Assembly (NCBI RefSeq): GCF_964340395.1
Contig: NC_135553.1
Location: 24,050,449 to 24,114,448 of the forward strand
Direction of reading: 5' to 3'
DNA: 64,000 nucleotides
Origin: Glandiceps talaboti
Lineage: Eukaryota; Hemichordata; Enteropneusta; Spengelidae
Position numbers and translations under genes: made by a program. Under the pieces are notes generated by a model. It worked only from the letters and a program-made list of their open reading frames with translations, made no database searches and had not been told where the DNA came from. This document shows, piece by piece, positions 24,260 to 36,600 of this stretch. Position 1 is the stretch's first letter. Every line of letters begins with the position of its first letter.

Positions 24260-24374
24260 GCGACATTTTGTTTTCCTTTTTTCTGCTTTTAACAAGTGAA
24301 TGTAATTATGTAAATGTATTGCATTTTGGGCCAATGGCCATGGACTGCAATAAACGACCTATATAATAAAAAAA

Positions 24375-24386
24375 AAAAGGCATTTC
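24375..24386. repeat. target-site duplication, right copy
   Basis: AAAAGGCATTTC directly after the LINE A tail. The first four A's merge with the tail, so GGCATTTC is the unambiguous part. Confidence 0.85.
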
Positions 24387-24654
24387 TCCAGAATTTGACC
24401 TAAAATGAGAATCCTGTTACAGAAGTAATGTTTACATTCTTATTAGCTGAGGCATAATAAATAATCTACCAATAATAATCAACTAACAATTTATTGTTTC
24501 ATGAAATCTTAAAATCACGGCTTGGGATCCCAAGTGCGAATGAACGAGCTTGGTGAAGCTGTTTTGTGAAGAAGAGCGGGAATTCCAACTCAGATAATAG
24601 TGGTCATTTGCAAGTGTGAAAAGACGCTGTTTGATATTACGTTCGTCTCAGCTC

Positions 24655-24662
24655 TATATAAA
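24655..24662 (+). promoter_or_regulatory. TATA box of H4-4
   Basis: TATATAAA 77 bp before the ATG. The whole conserved H4 promoter block lies between the LINE and the gene, so it survived the insertion. Confidence 0.8.
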
Positions 24663-24710
24663 CTATGGTGTAACACTTGAGAAACCATAACAACGTAACT
24701 TTCCAATTGA

Positions 24711-25043
<333 letters not shown>

Positions 25044-25070
25044 ACCCATCTGCAAAAACCCAAACCAAAC

Positions 25071-25086
25071 GGCCCTTTTCAGGGCC
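25071..25086 (+). terminator. histone 3' stem-loop of H4-4
   Basis: GGCCCTTTTCAGGGCC with the purine-rich downstream element. Confidence 0.94.
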
Positions 25087-25271
25087 ACCACATCCTCCAA
25101 AAAGAGAACTACCGAAACTAACTAAAGTAGTGTAAATTTGTTAATGCCTCCTCCAAGTTTCTAACTTGAGTGCTGATGATCAATCGAGTATCGGATTAGA
25201 ATGTCGATTAAGTGTCTGACCATCCATAGTCTGACTGATCTATATAGGACAGCTAGTCTAGCCATGGATGT

Positions 25272-25817
25272 ACTAGGCTCACTAATGGTCTAGCATTCTT
25301 GCAAATCAGAGTTGTGCTGTTACTTCTTCCGCGACACTGCGAAGCACCTTGGACGGTGCCGTAAAAGAGGCTGTGGTTTACGACGATGTTGGTCTAGAAG
25401 AGAAGATTGATCTTACATAAACGCTAAAATTAATATGAAAGAATCTTGGACTGAAATCCTGGTTTCAAAAACAAAGTGTAGTATTCTCCGTTTTTAGAGC
25501 GCACACAGTCAAGTGAAGAAATAAACTAAAAATACATCGTTGAGGGCATCGTTATCATCCGTGGAACTGGATAAGTAGAATGCACCAAACGACTGATCTT
25601 GCCAGTTTAACTTTAAAAGTGATCAGTAGATTATAGCGAACAGGTTTACTTGGCATAAATATGGATGTATTCTCTTTAACACTCACGATTTTAATAACAG
25701 TTAACAAAACAGTTCATTTCTACAACATACTTCCATGATATAATCGATCACCTGAATGTGTTATTTCTCTTCAGTATCGATTACCGTTACTGTACTCATA
25801 AAAATCCGTATTGAAGT
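25272..25817. mobile_element. unclassified ~546-bp insertion, unit 3 copy
   Basis: Flanked by ATGT on both sides (25268-25271 and 25818-25821). The first unit reads GGATGTCGAGACATGG with no insert. Same element as 11980-12498. No coding region or terminal inverted repeat recognised. Confidence 0.55.
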
Positions 25818-26830
25818 ATGTCGAGACATGGTTATTTCAGTATGTGTTCCATGTATTGATGCATAACTGAGATACAAGCACACAGCTGACAATGAGGTCA
25901 AAGGAATACAATGAAAAGAAACATTAGTACATATATGCATAGTTAAACAATGCGAATTCTACATTATCGCATGTAAAGCTATTTCTCAACCGTAAAATAC
26001 TAGTAAAGGATGATGCATAAATTAGATATCTGGTGACTAACAGTATGAATAAATGCTGACATTTGGTGCCCTCCTTGCTTTTTATTGTTCCGCTACATAT
26101 TATGCCTAGACGTTTGTATCGATCGCCCTCAGTCTCCGTCTCGTTGAAAATTTCAGGTCACAAAGTTCAAGTTTGTATTTGGAAGAAAGTTTCATTCAGC
26201 TTGTGCATGTTTCTGAATACATACATATAGTATTTTGTCATATATAGGAGATACCGATATATATGGACAATTACACAGTATGTGGGTATACGTATATACT
26301 AGTCGGTACATGAACACATACATACGGAATACAGATAAGTTATTCAATGTGGATACGTATATACACAGCCATGGTATGTATGGCGCCCCCAATTTACTTT
26401 AATTACTTTATACTCCTGATTTTATTCAGCGGGTTATACATTCTTTTGACTCTCGTCTGCCACCTGTTGATACTTTATAGTCCAGGTCGTTTGTCCTTGT
26501 GAGTTGGATGTACGGAGCCGTGCAAGCTATCCATGTACCAGTTTTATCTGTTAATTTACCGAGCCCAGGTCCGAGGTTTTGTTACAAAACCATTATGTCA
26601 TTTACTGTGAAATTTGTCCTTGGTCATTCTTATCAGTAAAATTAACAGTGTATCAATACAACCATTTCTTTGTAAGACTTTTATTAATTTGTTGTCAAGA
26701 ATTAAATGATAAGCTTTGGTGTCATTTCTTTTGACCGTGTATTGTGTCCAAGAGATGTAATTCGGAATTGTTCAAATTTGTATCAGAAAATGAAATATAT
26801 GATCAGAGCATTTAAATTGTATATGTATTA

Positions 26831-28298
26831 TTTTCTGATCATTACCTGCATGATCAATCGCTCCCTTCAAAATGGTACATTTCCAGATGTCTGGAAGGAG
26901 GCAACCGTCGTACCATTGGTCAAAAAAGCAGCTGGCGGTATAGAGTTGTCTAATTATCGACCTGTTAGTAACCTGTCATTCATTTCCAAGCTAGTAGAAC
27001 GGGTTGTTGTCGATCAACTCACCACTCACATGCAGATCAATGCCTTGCTACCAGTTCATCAATCAGCGTACAGACAATATCACAGTACAGAGACTGTCCT
27101 CAGTAAAGTTATGTCAGACATACTTGAGTGTATGGGTCAAAAACAAGTTGCACTTTTGGTTCTACTTGATCTAAGCTCAGCCTTTGATACCGTTGACCAT
27201 GCAATTCTATTGGAGACAATAGAACGCGAATTTGGAGAACAGAATGTCGCACTCACTTGGTTAGCCTCTTACCTCACCAACAGATCACAGAAAGCCATAG
27301 TATCTGGCTGTTTATCTGAAAGTGTTCAACTGAAGTTTGGCGTCCCACAAGGATCATGCCTTGGCCCAGTCCTTTTCACGGCATATTCGAGTACACTGTT
27401 TCGCGTCATAAACAACCATATGATTAATTCATACGGCTATGCTGATGATACACAACTTTTGAAAGCGTTTAAACCTCGATTAGATGATGAAACTGATGCT
27501 ATAAAGTGTATATAGAGGTGTGTCGGTGACATACAAGCCTGGATGTTAACACATAGACTGAAGTTGAATGAGAACAAAACTGAAGTTATGCTACTAGGGA
27601 CAAAACAACAATTAGCTAAAGTAACAAGTAACCATATTACTGTCGGAGATAATCAGATCAAAATAGTTGACCATTTCCGCTATCTGGGAGGCTGATTGGA
27701 TTCAAATCTATCGATGGTTCGTCATGTTAACCAAATCTGTAGGAAAGTCAATCATAACTTATACAATCTCCGTCGTATCCGTAAATATCCATTCTTTAGT
27801 CAGTTCTCATCTTGATTATGCAAACTCCATATTGTATGAAATGCCAAAGTATTTGTTTGAAAGATTGCAGCGAGTACAAAATAATGCCGTACGAGTTGTA
27901 AAAGGTTTGAGGGAATAACTCAATCTCTTATTCAGCTCCACTAGCTGCCTGTCAAGGCACGAGTTGATTTTAAAGTAATTTTACTAGTTTTTAAGGCTTT
28001 GAATGGTAAAGCACCTTTGTATATCCAGGATTCGTTCACACGTACCGTGACGTACCAACAATTCTCGTTACAATTTACGTAACGATTAAACAATATTATA
28101 AACTGTATTGATGTATTACCACGTGTCTTTTACTAAGTAGTCATTTTAGCCTTTTTGTAAATATTGTAACCAATTTGTTGTTTTTAGCTTTATTATATTG
28201 TTTTACCATGCTTTTAAATCTATTTTATGTACAGCGCTTTTGAATATTAATAAATAGAAAAGGCGCTTTAGAAAATAAATAAACGTTAAACTTTATTA
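26831..28298 (+). pseudogene. 5'-truncated CR1/L2-like LINE, unit 3 copy
   Basis: Same insertion as 13480-14978, copied with the unit. The reverse transcriptase is open from MINRSLQNG (about 26850) through NYRPVSNLSFISKL, LLVLLDLSSAFDTVDH, FGVPQGSCLGPVLF and YGYADDTQLL to the TAG at 27513. This copy lacks the TAG and frameshift near 13695-13755 in the unit 2 copy, so those arose after duplication. The TAG after DAIKCI, the TGA after RYLGG and the TAG before LPVKARV are shared and older. A deletion of about 36 bp near 27790 is private. The same L2/CR1-type 3' end is present. Confidence 0.85.
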
Positions 28299-28344
28299 GA
28301 GTCATATTGTTTGGTTTGGTAGTTCTCTTTTTGGAGGATGTAGT

Positions 28345-28360
28345 GGTCCTGAAAAGGACC
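28345..28360 (-). terminator. histone 3' stem-loop of H2B-3
   Basis: Minus strand GGTCCTTTTCAGGACC, perfect stem. Confidence 0.93.
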
Positions 28361-28389
28361 GTTTGGTTTGTGTATGCTGGGCATACGAA

Positions 28390-28758
28390 TTATTTGGAGC
28401 TGGTATACTTCGTTACGGCTTTGGTTCCCTCACTGACGGCGTGCTTGGCAAGCTCACCGGGTAGCAAGAGACGTACAGCAGTCTGGATCTCTCTGCTCGT
28501 GATGGTGGATCTCTTGTTGTATTGGGCAAGACGGGAAGCTTCAGCTGCAATACGTTCGAAAATATCGTTGACAAAGCTGTTCATGATAGACATGGCCTTG
28601 GATGAGATACCAGTGTCTGGGTGAACTTGTTTCATAACTTTGTAGATGTAGATACCATAGCTTTCCTTTCTACGTCTCTTTCTCTTCTTGTCACCACTTC
28701 GTACAGCTTTAGCCTGACCGGCTTTCTTGGCAGCTTTTCCACTTCCCTTGGGAGGCAT
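28390..28758 (-). CDS. H2B: histone H2B, copy 3
   Basis: Complete 122-aa H2B, identical in protein to copy 1 (MPPKGSG tail). Start at MPPK; 48 further in-frame upstream codons cover the leader and TATA region and are not coding. It keeps its TATAAAAA at 28815-28822 and its stem-loop, although its divergent partner H2A-3 is broken. Confidence 0.97.
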   Translation of the reverse strand: MPPKGSGKAAKKAGQAKAVRSGDKKRKRRRKESYGIYIYKVMKQVHPDTGISSKAMSIMNSFVNDIFERIAAEASRLAQYNKRSTITSREIQTAVRLLLPGELAKHAVSEGTKAVTKYTSSK

Positions 28759-29105
28759 GTTTGATTTCAATCGGATGATGATTTCAGTGTGTTGAGGCAA
28801 TGCAAACAGTGCACTTTTTATAACCAAAGGAATGCAAATGAGGAATTCTAAAGATGAATGAAGTGATAGGCGGGAAAGAGAAAATTCAATAAGAATTATC
28901 ACCTTTTATTTATGCATCTAACTTCGCGCCAAATAACTCTTTGTCATTGGTTAGGTTTGTAGCTCATTACCAGTTCGTTGTTGTGATTGGCCAAAATTGA
29001 TTGTTAGCAGAATTCTCCCTTCGGCTATAAATTTGGACAGTTTGGTGGCAGGTTCAGTCATTTAACATCAGTAGACAGTACTCACGAAAAACCAACAACT
29101 TCATA
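28759..29105. promoter_or_regulatory. divergent H2B-H2A promoter, unit 3
   Basis: H2B TATAAAAA (28815-28822), GGCGGGAAA (28869-28877), the TTCGCGCCAAA block (28923-28933), two ATTGG boxes and an intact H2A TATAAA (29026-29031). The promoter is sound although the H2A it serves is frameshifted. Confidence 0.75.
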
Positions 29106-29442
<337 letters not shown>

Positions 29443-29471
29443 ATCGTATGCTATGCATACACAAACCAAAC

Positions 29472-29487
29472 GGTCCTTTTCAGGACC
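29472..29487 (+). terminator. histone 3' stem-loop of the H2A-3 pseudogene
   Basis: GGTCCTTTTCAGGACC, unchanged despite the broken coding region. Confidence 0.93.
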
Positions 29488-30044
29488 ACCACATCCTCCA
29501 AAAAGAGAACTACCAAACCAGTAAACACACACCAATATGTCTTGCCTCTTTTGAATAAAGAGAAATACATTACACATAGTTGTGAAAGTAATGCAGATAC
29601 ATTGAGAGCCAAGGTCATTTTTGCACCAAGTCCACTAAAGTAGACGGTGTGAACGACATCTACCAATAAAATGATTTGCTAAACGATGCAGTGAATGTCA
29701 AAATACATTTTACCACTATGATTTTACATACAATACAGTGTTCCAGTACATGTACTATTAATTTCGCAGCCAAGCTAACAATAATAATTTTCACCAAATG
29801 TAATAAAAATTTACCTAAAAATGGATACATATACAGAATACATGCCATAAGGGATCAAGAAATAGCAAAGCTGGCCAACAAACATACTAGTACTTGTAGG
29901 TGTATATACAACATTCCAGATTTCCATAGGAACTATCACAAATAAGAAACATTTAAATACAAAAAATTACAAAGCACAACATATGGAACAGTAAACTTGA
30001 CACACATTAAATTAGACAATCGTCCCTAATCTTTGTATAAATGC

Positions 30045-30116
30045 TGAGTGGCTTATCCGCGAGAAGAGAGATACTAGTCCCGACTAAAGTTCCTCACTTC
30101 TCGCGGCTAAGCCGGT
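30045..30116. repeat. GC-rich hairpin element, fourth copy
   Basis: Almost the same as 16764-16835 (GAGTGGC..CCGCGAGAAG and CTTCTCGCGGCTAAGCC arms), in the unit 3 spacer. Confidence 0.55.
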
Positions 30117-30299
30117 CAAGGCACACTTTGTGCGCCTTACAAAGCTCAGGGTCACGATCTGGCAGCGAGACTAATGTACTATAAGATTACTGCAATATGT
30201 ACATGGCAATTAATCTTTCTGCCAGACTCGGGACTAGTCCCTCTATCTCTTCTCGCGGCCAAGCCACTCGGCATACATATATACAAAGCTAAGATTATA

Positions 30300-30880
30300 G
30301 GGACGATAGTCACGCGTCTGGCAGCGAGACAACATAGAAAGTTATTAAAGGTACTTTTCCATTCGCGTATGGTAATTTCTTTATTTTATTTATTTTTTAA
30401 CTTTCACAAAAGTCAGGCAGTCCACACAGGTGACGGACACCTATAAATGTGGACCCCAAAACATATATACAGGGAAATAAAAGACAACCGGCAAACACTA
30501 CAGTTACAATACATGTACAAGATGAATGGAAACACCTACAATTACAATAAGCCTAAATCTGTCTTGGAGCGGAAATTGCCAAATGTATAAATTACAAAAA
30601 AAACACAGAAATAATATCTTAAAACTACGAATAGAGGAGATAATGGAAAGCTACAACAAATACTCAAATAAATACATTTGCAGTCGCTTAATTTATTTAT
30701 GTATTCATGATATTAAAGTAAAGACACAAACAAATAGATCGAAAACTTAGCTGCATTCTACCATTAAATTTCCGCTGCACACAATTCAAATATATCTAGT
30801 AGTAGGCTGAACTATATTATCTCAAATTGCGTCGATGACTATTATTACAAATATTTCACAAAACATATTCGCATGTAATT
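30300..30880. repeat. left part of the 2.3-kb spacer block, rest deleted
   Basis: Matches 17018-17594 closely, then jumps at about 30879 (after ATTCGCATGTA) to sequence equivalent to about 19215, near the H4 promoter. About 1.6 kb including the 142-bp palindrome is missing. The junction is A/T-rich, with repeated ATTAATA. Confidence 0.7.
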
Positions 30881-31293
30881 AATACTAAAATATTAATAAT
30901 AATAAAAACTATTAATATTCTAAAATGTCGGTTATAGGGATATCAGAGAGAAGTTTATTATTTTGTATCTAAACACTCTAAAATATCTTAAACGAGATAT
31001 TCATTATGTTTTTAAAAGGCATTTCTCCAGAATTTGACCTAAAATGAGAATCCTGTTAAAGAAGTAATGTTTACATTCTTATTAGCTGAGGCATAATAAA
31101 TAATCTACCAATAATAATCAACTAACAATTTGTTGTTTCATGAAATCTTAAAATCACGGCTTGGGATCCCAAGTGCGAATGAACGAGCTTGGTGAAGCTG
31201 TTTTGTGAAAAAGAGCGGGAATTCCAACTCAGATAATAGTGGTCATTTGCAAGTGTGAAAAGACGTTGTTTGATATTACGTTCGTCTCGGCTC

Positions 31294-31301
31294 TATATAA
31301 A
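31294..31301 (+). promoter_or_regulatory. TATA box of H4-5
   Basis: TATATAAA, 77 bp upstream of the ATG in the conserved H4 promoter block. Confidence 0.8.
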
Positions 31302-31349
31302 CTATGGGGTAACGCTTGAGAAACCATAACAACGTAACTTTCCAATTGA

Positions 31350-31682
<333 letters not shown>

Positions 31683-31709
31683 ACCCATCTACAAAAACCC
31701 AAACCAAAC

Positions 31710-31725
31710 GGCCCTTTTCAGGGCC
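31710..31725 (+). terminator. histone 3' stem-loop of H4-5
   Basis: GGCCCTTTTCAGGGCC. The downstream element follows ATCCTTCAAAAAGAG, with one C-to-T change from the other copies. Confidence 0.93.
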
Positions 31726-31729
31726 ACCA

Positions 31730-33438
31730 CATCCTTCAAAAAGAGAACTACCAAAGCTAGCATAACTAAAAAAAAGTAGTGTACATTTGTTGCTTCCTCC
31801 AAGTTTCTAACTTGAAGTTGCTAGTTGCATAGACCCACACGAAAAGTGAACAAAATACAAACCCAACATGATATAGAAACTTCAACAAAGTGATTGTTTG
31901 ATTATGACTTAGGTTAGACCGAAGTAAACCTGACGGAATATATACTGATACCAATATCAGCAGTACAGCATGAACAACAGTATATCTGCATATCAAGATC
32001 AAATGACCATTTCATATTTTAGGAAACCTGTCACCAAAAAAAAGGATAAACAATTGGAAATGCCAAACATATTGGGTAAGTCGGCCCCCGTCGAACAGTT
32101 TTTTTTTATTTTTTCTTGAGTTTTTTCCTGTTGAATGAAGTCAATGTAGAAGAATAGCATATTTGTACCTCGGGCATAATTTACGGAAAAGTTAATGATG
32201 ATTTACAGTGTTTTGACTTATTTTTAATAATGTACAACCAGTGACATAGACACTATAGGTTGTTTAGACAGAACGAATGGGGTATATCTATATTTTCTGT
32301 TGGAACACAATAACTTGGTTTGTGTATTGAGTCATCTATACTTGACATGTCTGTTTCTACTGCACTGTGAAATAATAGCAATGTTTATCACTGTTCAACG
32401 TGATTGAGTGAAGGATCCTGCTGTGTGTTGTGTCTCTGTTATTATTAGTCTAGAGTTGAAATGTGTCTATCTTTGTGTCAAAAACGTAATGTCCCATGAG
32501 TGAAACACCATGCCAACATCATTTTAGCTGTAACTCAAAATATTACTCAGAAACGAATTTAAAGTTAAATTTAATTTAACTTTCAATGTTATTTACAAAT
32601 AGAAAGCATTTTGAAATACATATACATCTTTGAATACTTTCCAAATTTCTGTGAAAGTTACTTCTTAGAACATTATTTACAAACAGTTGTTAAATTTCTT
32701 GGCATCTGAAAAACATAGGTTAATTGTATTGTCATCTTGATATGCAACACCAAAACAGCAATGAAACAATAAACTTGATCAAGTAGAAATTACTACAGTG
32801 ACAATCAAGATTCGGCTTTCTAAGAGAGATATAAACTAAAACTATAGTTTTCCGATATTGTACTGGTAGATTACACAAGTGTGTGATAGCAGTGTCTCTG
32901 TTGTGAAAATATAATCATCCTGTATTCTAGATAGTGTAAACACTGGAAGGCTCCAAAAATGTACACTGCAGGATCATGAAATGCATTTTACTGTGAATGT
33001 AATAAACCATTGTCTATTGTCACAGCAATAATTTTAGTGTGGTCTGAGGTAAGTCGAAACATCTATTGCCATTGTCATAAAATTACTAAAACGTTTACAA
33101 ATACTGGAATGTTTCCAAAAGCTGTCAACTTGAACTTGATTGAATCCTGAACTACTTGTATGTTAGTTGGTGTTCTGAGATTCAGAGTAATGTCCGCCTT
33201 CACCCAGTCACTCAGACTAATACTTCGTATGAATCACCATAACGTAAGTTAAGGGACTGAACTTCCCTAGAAAATGTGTCCTGGCAAAATCCTGTTTCCT
33301 GTACAACAAACACACGTAACAATATAACGAAAAGAAAATTCTATACAAGTATCATACAGTTATAGTCTGTAAGATACGATATTCATGCCATGCTAACACC
33401 AGGGTTGAACAACATGACATATCTTGGTCTATAAACAG
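31730..33438. other. array edge and intergenic DNA before ZDHHC4
   Basis: Histone spacer similarity stops at about 32029 (after ATTTTAGGAAACC). Beyond it the sequence is unrelated to the array. It contains a degraded dispersed repeat (32150-32340, shared with 54498-54765 and 56871-57093). The region should hold the ZDHHC4 3' UTR (minus strand). No other gene seen. Confidence 0.5.
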
Positions 33439-33678
33439 TTATTGCCTTTTCTTTCTTTTCTTTGAGGTCAAAGGCCAAACGACTTCGCCTACATTTGACA
33501 GAATTCCACGACTGTATCCTGTCTTTTTTCTCTTCTTTTGTAAGTTGTCTGGTAGAGATTTCCACCTTTCATTTGTTGTTTGGTTTGTAAACATCAGATA
33601 AACATGGTAAGATGTAAAACCGCCAACCAAGAAGAACAACAGGAAAACTGCAGTGAACATAAACACAAGTCTTGGGTG
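33439..33678 (-). CDS. ZDHHC4: ZDHHC4 coding exon 5 (last)
   Basis: The acceptor TTTCTACAG precedes HPRLVFMFTAVFLLFFLVGG, the last membrane segment. Then TNQTTNE carries the TTxE motif. A basic cytosolic tail ends KKRKKRQ and a stop at 33439-33441. Phase 0 entry. Confidence 0.92.
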   Translation of the reverse strand, partial: HPRLVFMFTAVFLLFFLVGGFTSYHVYLMFTNQTTNERWKSLPDNLQKKRKKTGYSRGILSNVGEVVWPLTSKKRKKRQ

Positions 33679-36600
33679 CTGTAGAAATAAATGCTGTACA
33701 AAAGGAAGGAGGAATACTGAGATCAGTTTCTTTGCTAGTAATTTAGATATTTGTCCTGTTTCCAGTTTTGGTCATCTGTCTTTGCAAGCTAACAATTCTA
33801 GTGCATTGTTAATGAAAGATAAACAAGTCTTTCATAGAAGGTACAGACTTAACATTATGCTGTTATTATGCATTGCTATGGGTTACGTGATAATTATCAG
33901 AAATTGAATATACAAAAATGTGAAGCTTCACCAGTTGTAACTTTTGAGATGTTTCTATTACTGGTATTTCATTCTTCTATGGGCATTCTCATCAACTATG
34001 TTTCTACTGAAGCTTGCTAGGCATACTACAGATATTAATTTGTTGTGAAGACACAATATCATGTAAATTTAACCCTAATCCTGCCATGACCATGGTCCTT
34101 TACATGGAATTGACCTTGGAGAGGGTTAACGATGGAGCCTTGACTGACAGACAGTCGAGTAATAACAAATAAAAACATACCTGAAACATTATAGAGAAAG
34201 TCACTGGATGGGGTTTGTTGTCATCTCCAATATACCTTGCATTTTGAAGTCCTGAGACAATAATGATATACTTGAGAACCCAGGCTATGACGTATGCCAA
34301 GCATAAACAGCCAATAGAGAGTGTTATTAAGTAGCCCTGGAAGTACACTGCATTCAGTCCACCAACACAGTTATTAACCCAGGAACAATGATGATCAAAA
34401 CGATGCACACATCGATTACAAATTGCTGTGAAGGGTAAAAAAAGGACATGCCTTCAAGTTTTGAATCTGCATTTCACATTCACAGCAAATTACAAACAGC
34501 TATGTGGCTGATAAATATAGATGAAGTCATGTCTTCAAAAGCCCATCCTTAATATATTATATTTCAGGCCATGGCTTGAATCCAATGATCTTGTATTCCT
34601 ACTTTGTTATCAGTGGTGCCACTGGCATTGAATTGAATTGAATCATTCTTTCATTCAGAATCAACTTTTCCAATAACTGTCTGAAAGTTGTTTTTCACAA
34701 TGGCATTTGTAAGGTAACAGAGCCCCATCATGTGAGTGCAAGTGTGGTGTACTTGGGGTATTTGCATGGCATTGAGCACTTGCAGTGTTCTCTGCAGTCA
34801 CAAAGTGAATGAAAGGACAGCAGAAAACACTCCAAGTTGAAATACCCAAGTACCCACACTGCACTGGCCCTCATATGGCATGGGGTAGTTATTACAACAT
34901 ACGTTTATCAAAAAAAATTCTGTAAAAATTACAATGTGATCATGCAATTTTGTGTGCAAGGAACACGCTTATTTCCATTTCATTTGCATGCAGGTATGTA
35001 ATAATGTTTTCGGTTTTGCACTGCGGTGCAAATACCATTAGTATGCATTTGCACCACTGTGCAAGTGATCACTGGCATATAAGTAACAATAGTAAAGTTA
35101 CTTGCAATTTGATTTTATTGCTGGTCATTAAGGAATGTGTATCGTTCAGTCTCTTTCATATTCCTTCATTTAGTTCAATACAGTTGTCATACACCACACG
35201 TGCCTATAGTTACTAGATGTGTCAATTTCATTCCAAATCCACCTGTTATAACTCACCACAATGCTTAGATCTTGCTGGTTTCACCAGTTCACATGTTCTG
35301 CAAGTGCTATTCTTTTTGTAAAGGACGCCATCATAGTTATAAATGTTTATATACTGTCTGTGACTGTCAGCTGTGATCTCACCAGGATCTGTACGATAAC
35401 TTTGGATGAAATAGTACAGGTTGACTGCGAGGACAAAATATGGCCCAACTGTCATCAGATATCCAAAGTTGTAGAGACTAGCCACTGGTAAAGCATCAAT
35501 GGTGAACTCAGTATACAAACCAACAACCAGAACTACATACAACACTTGCATAAAACAATTTCTATGGGGAAAAAGTAACATGTAATCATCAGATATACAT
35601 GTCCAAATATTAATTCTGCATCACAATATGGAACACCTGACTGTCAATTTTTTTGCATTAATTCCAAAAGTTTCTATATCTGACTATATCAATTTTGACA
35701 AAAACACATTGGTAATATAATTCAAATCACCATACACAATCTCACACAATGAGAATGAGATGAAATGAATTAAATGATTTTCTGTCAAATGTTGTGCTTT
35801 CATAGATATTAGCTGTCTTTCCTCTTACAGGGTTCAGCTATATATATGTTCCTTGTATGAACTCATTTAACAGAGTAAAACATGCATAGGAACACTAACA
35901 TTCATAAGTACTGTAATAGTATACTGAAGTCAAAAAGTTTGCCATCATGGAAAACGCCTTCACAATGGCATATTTCATAACGATACACAGATCTTGAAGT
36001 ATCATTCTCAACATTATGACTCACTAGTATTAACCCAAAGATTTATCTCACTATATCAAGCTGTCCAAACCAAAAGCGAGTCTCCAGACAAAGTGACCAT
36101 TGATTGATGAGTCTAACACTTCATACTACAGATTTTATATTCATACCTGGTGTACAGAATCTTTATCAAGATATGCCTGCATTGCTGGTGTATTGATGTA
36201 GGTAGACAATGTTCTGGCCACCACATGAAAAACTGGGAAGAAAGTTATAAAAGAAAATGTTAACATATGCAATTAAGAGTTGGCATGCTGATAGAATACT
36301 TCTACACAGATAAAGATACATATTTTGGAAAGGAGATATCGACTTTTGGCAGACATCTCTTCAGCATCATTAGGTGTGTATCACTACATGCTGACATCTC
36401 CTTCAAGTTTTTAATCTAAATTAAGTTACAAAACAAGTATGAATTCTACTACCCGTTCACAAGAAAACAGTGACATAAAGTGTAAACACTGTATAAGGAT
36501 AATGGATATAATTTAAAGATGTAATGTACAAGAAATAACAATTTTGTACTCTCGGTTAAAAGAATGTGTGTTTATTTGTTTTGCTGTACACCCAATCTTT

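Larger units (their letters stand above)
19333..24374 (+). mobile_element. near-full-length non-LTR retrotransposon with 2A-bearing ORF1
   Basis: 5042-bp LINE: a 122-bp 5' leader starting GGTCACGTGA, ORF1 (19455-20762), ORF2 (20784-24259), a short 3' UTR with AATAAA near 24349, and an A-rich tail. A 12-bp target-site duplication flanks it, and the empty site survives upstream of H4-3. It lies in the same orientation as H4-4, 358 bp before its ATG, and leaves the H4 core promoter intact. ORF1 has one in-frame stop and ORF2 two frameshifts, so this copy is inactive unless those are assembly errors. ORF1 is L1-like (coiled coil plus RNA-binding region). ORF2 is APE-type endonuclease plus RT, with no RNase H seen. 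The exact clade is not assigned. Confidence 0.92.
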
